This document shows, in pieces, positions 4,876 to 5,663 of a DNA stretch of 5,663 bases. How positions within the stretch are numbered: position 1 is the stretch's first letter; every line of letters begins with the position of its first letter. The notes under the pieces were generated by a model. It was not told the DNA's origin, did no database searches, and was given only the letters and a program-made list of their open reading frames with translations. This DNA is from Anaerolineales bacterium UBA3499 (lineage in GTDB: Bacteria > Chloroflexota > Anaerolineae > Anaerolineales > UBA11657). Position numbers and translations under genes: made by a program. Location: assembly GCA_002377585.1 (NCBI GenBank), contig DFQC01000026.1, forward strand, positions 1,042-6,704, given 5' to 3'.

Positions 4876-5663
4876 AAGTGTACTTTATTGATTCTTTTGC
4901 CTCAAAACAATTTGAGGGCAATCCGGCTGCAGTTATACCGTTACGTAAATGGCTGCCGGACCATGTAATGCAATCCTTGGCATCAGAAAACAATTTATCA
5001 GAAACCGCGTTTTTTGTCGAGAAAAATGGAGGGTATTGGATCAGGTGGTTTACGCCAGTAGATGAAGTCAAGCTGTGTGGGCATGCTACATTGGCAGCAG
5101 CATATGTATTATTTTATGAGTTGGGATACGTACAGGATATAATTCAATTTGAGTCTTTGTCTGGAAAATTATATGTTAGAAGAAGAGATAATGAAATGAT
5201 ATTGGATTTTCCATCTCAGCCGCCATCTAAGTGTGAGACACCGGTTGGCCTTATAGATGGTCTTGGGGCAAAACCGGTTGAAGTTTTGAGCAATGAGGAT
5301 TACCTCGTGGTTTTTGAAAGCGAATCCGAGGTTGAGAACCTGAGGCCAGCGTTTGTAAAATTGGAGAGTGTGCCGTTGCGAGGTGTGATAGCAAGCGCAA
5401 GGTCAAAAAGTTTTGATTTTGTTGTTCGGTTTTTTGCGCCGAAACTTGGGGTTGATGAAGATCCAGTTACTGGATCAGCTTACACGCAACTGGCACCATA
5501 TTGGTCAGGAGTATTGAAAAAAGAGCGAATGAAGGCTAGGCAGGTTTCAGCAAGAGGCGGAAATGTAACTTGTGAGATTCTTGGCAACAGAGTTTTAATA
5601 TCAGGTACTGCTGTTAAGTATATGGAGGGGAATATCTCTCTTGATGAAAACGGCGCTTATTAG
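4869..5663 (+). CDS. PhzF family isomerase/epimerase
   Basis: PhzF proteins have a diaminopimelate-epimerase-like two-domain fold and catalyse cofactor-free proton shifts. The namesake isomerises trans-2,3-dihydro-3-hydroxyanthranilate in phenazine synthesis, but most members have unknown substrates. The 264 residues are complete, and the stop ends the window. The N-terminal FIDSFASKQFEGNPAAVIPL is diagnostic. The catalytic glutamate is Glu45 in NLSETAFF, followed by CGHATLAAA (His72), FFAP (188-191) and EDPVTGSA (197-204), whose Asp198 and Ser203 match the active-site spacing of PhzF. RGGNVTCEI and GTAVKYMEGNISL close the second domain. All expected catalytic residues are present, so it should be active. 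No phenazine genes are nearby, so the phzF symbol and pathway should not be assigned. No in-frame alternative start exists between a TGA at 4839 and the ATG at 4869. Confidence 0.95.
   Translation: MLKVYFIDSFASKQFEGNPAAVIPLRKWLPDHVMQSLASENNLSETAFFVEKNGGYWIRWFTPVDEVKLCGHATLAAAYVLFYELGYVQDIIQFESLSGKLYVRRRDNEMILDFPSQPPSKCETPVGLIDGLGAKPVEVLSNEDYLVVFESESEVENLRPAFVKLESVPLRGVIASARSKSFDFVVRFFAPKLGVDEDPVTGSAYTQLAPYWSGVLKKERMKARQVSARGGNVTCEILGNRVLISGTAVKYMEGNISLDENGAY

Noticed and set aside
4718..5071. 117-codon minus-strand reading frame
   Set aside because: Half of it is antisense to the clearly coding PhzF gene and the rest runs through AT-rich intergenic DNA. The translation is low-complexity, Asn/Tyr-rich and unlike any family.
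4869..5663. Phenazine biosynthesis locus
   Set aside because: Only a PhzF-family protein is present, with none of the other phz genes nearby. Most members of this family have nothing to do with phenazines.

Overview
The window is bacterial chromosome: moderately AT-rich, densely coded, and using short or overlapping gene junctions. It holds seven protein genes in three transcription blocks. No RNA gene, mobile element or CRISPR array was seen. The source lineage cannot be fixed from the sequence. The exported protein and the FtsX-type transporter gave me an impression of Chloroflexota-like bacteria, but this is recollection only and weak.

Layout. (1) Plus strand, left edge to 752: the C-terminal half of a SelO/YdiU pseudokinase-fold AMPylase. 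It is cut by the window edge just before its HGVMNTDN catalytic segment. (2) Minus strand, 4676 down to 769: a probable five-gene operon read right to left. It starts with an FtsX/MacB-like ABC permease, then its ATPase (7 bases later), a polytopic DUF1295/steroid-5-alpha-reductase-like membrane enzyme (about 40 bases later), a SRPBCC ligand-binding-fold protein (ATGA overlap, 4 bases), and a secreted beta-rich protein with a signal peptide (8-base overlap). SelO and this operon converge, with 16 bases between their stop codons. (3) Plus strand, 4869 to the last base: a complete PhzF-family isomerase/epimerase. It is divergent from the operon across a 192-base AT-rich intergenic region. A nine-codon leader ORF with its own Shine-Dalgarno-like site overlaps the PhzF start.

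Working together. The last three operon genes are so tightly overlapped that they are probably translationally coupled. They combine an integral-membrane reductase/methyltransferase-like enzyme, a hydrophobic-ligand-binding fold and an exported protein. The ABC pair ahead of them belongs to a group that moves lipids, peptides or lipoproteins, or transmits mechanical signals. A working inference is a small envelope-lipid or hydrophobic-metabolite module. Nothing in the sequence identifies the substrate. SelO and PhzF look like independent neighbours.

The best leads for something undescribed are the DUF1295/SRPBCC/secreted-protein cassette, whose exported protein is predicted to begin with histidine after signal cleavage, and the leader ORF at the PhzF start. 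A third curiosity is a second in-frame copy of SelO's TDN...VDYGP motif.
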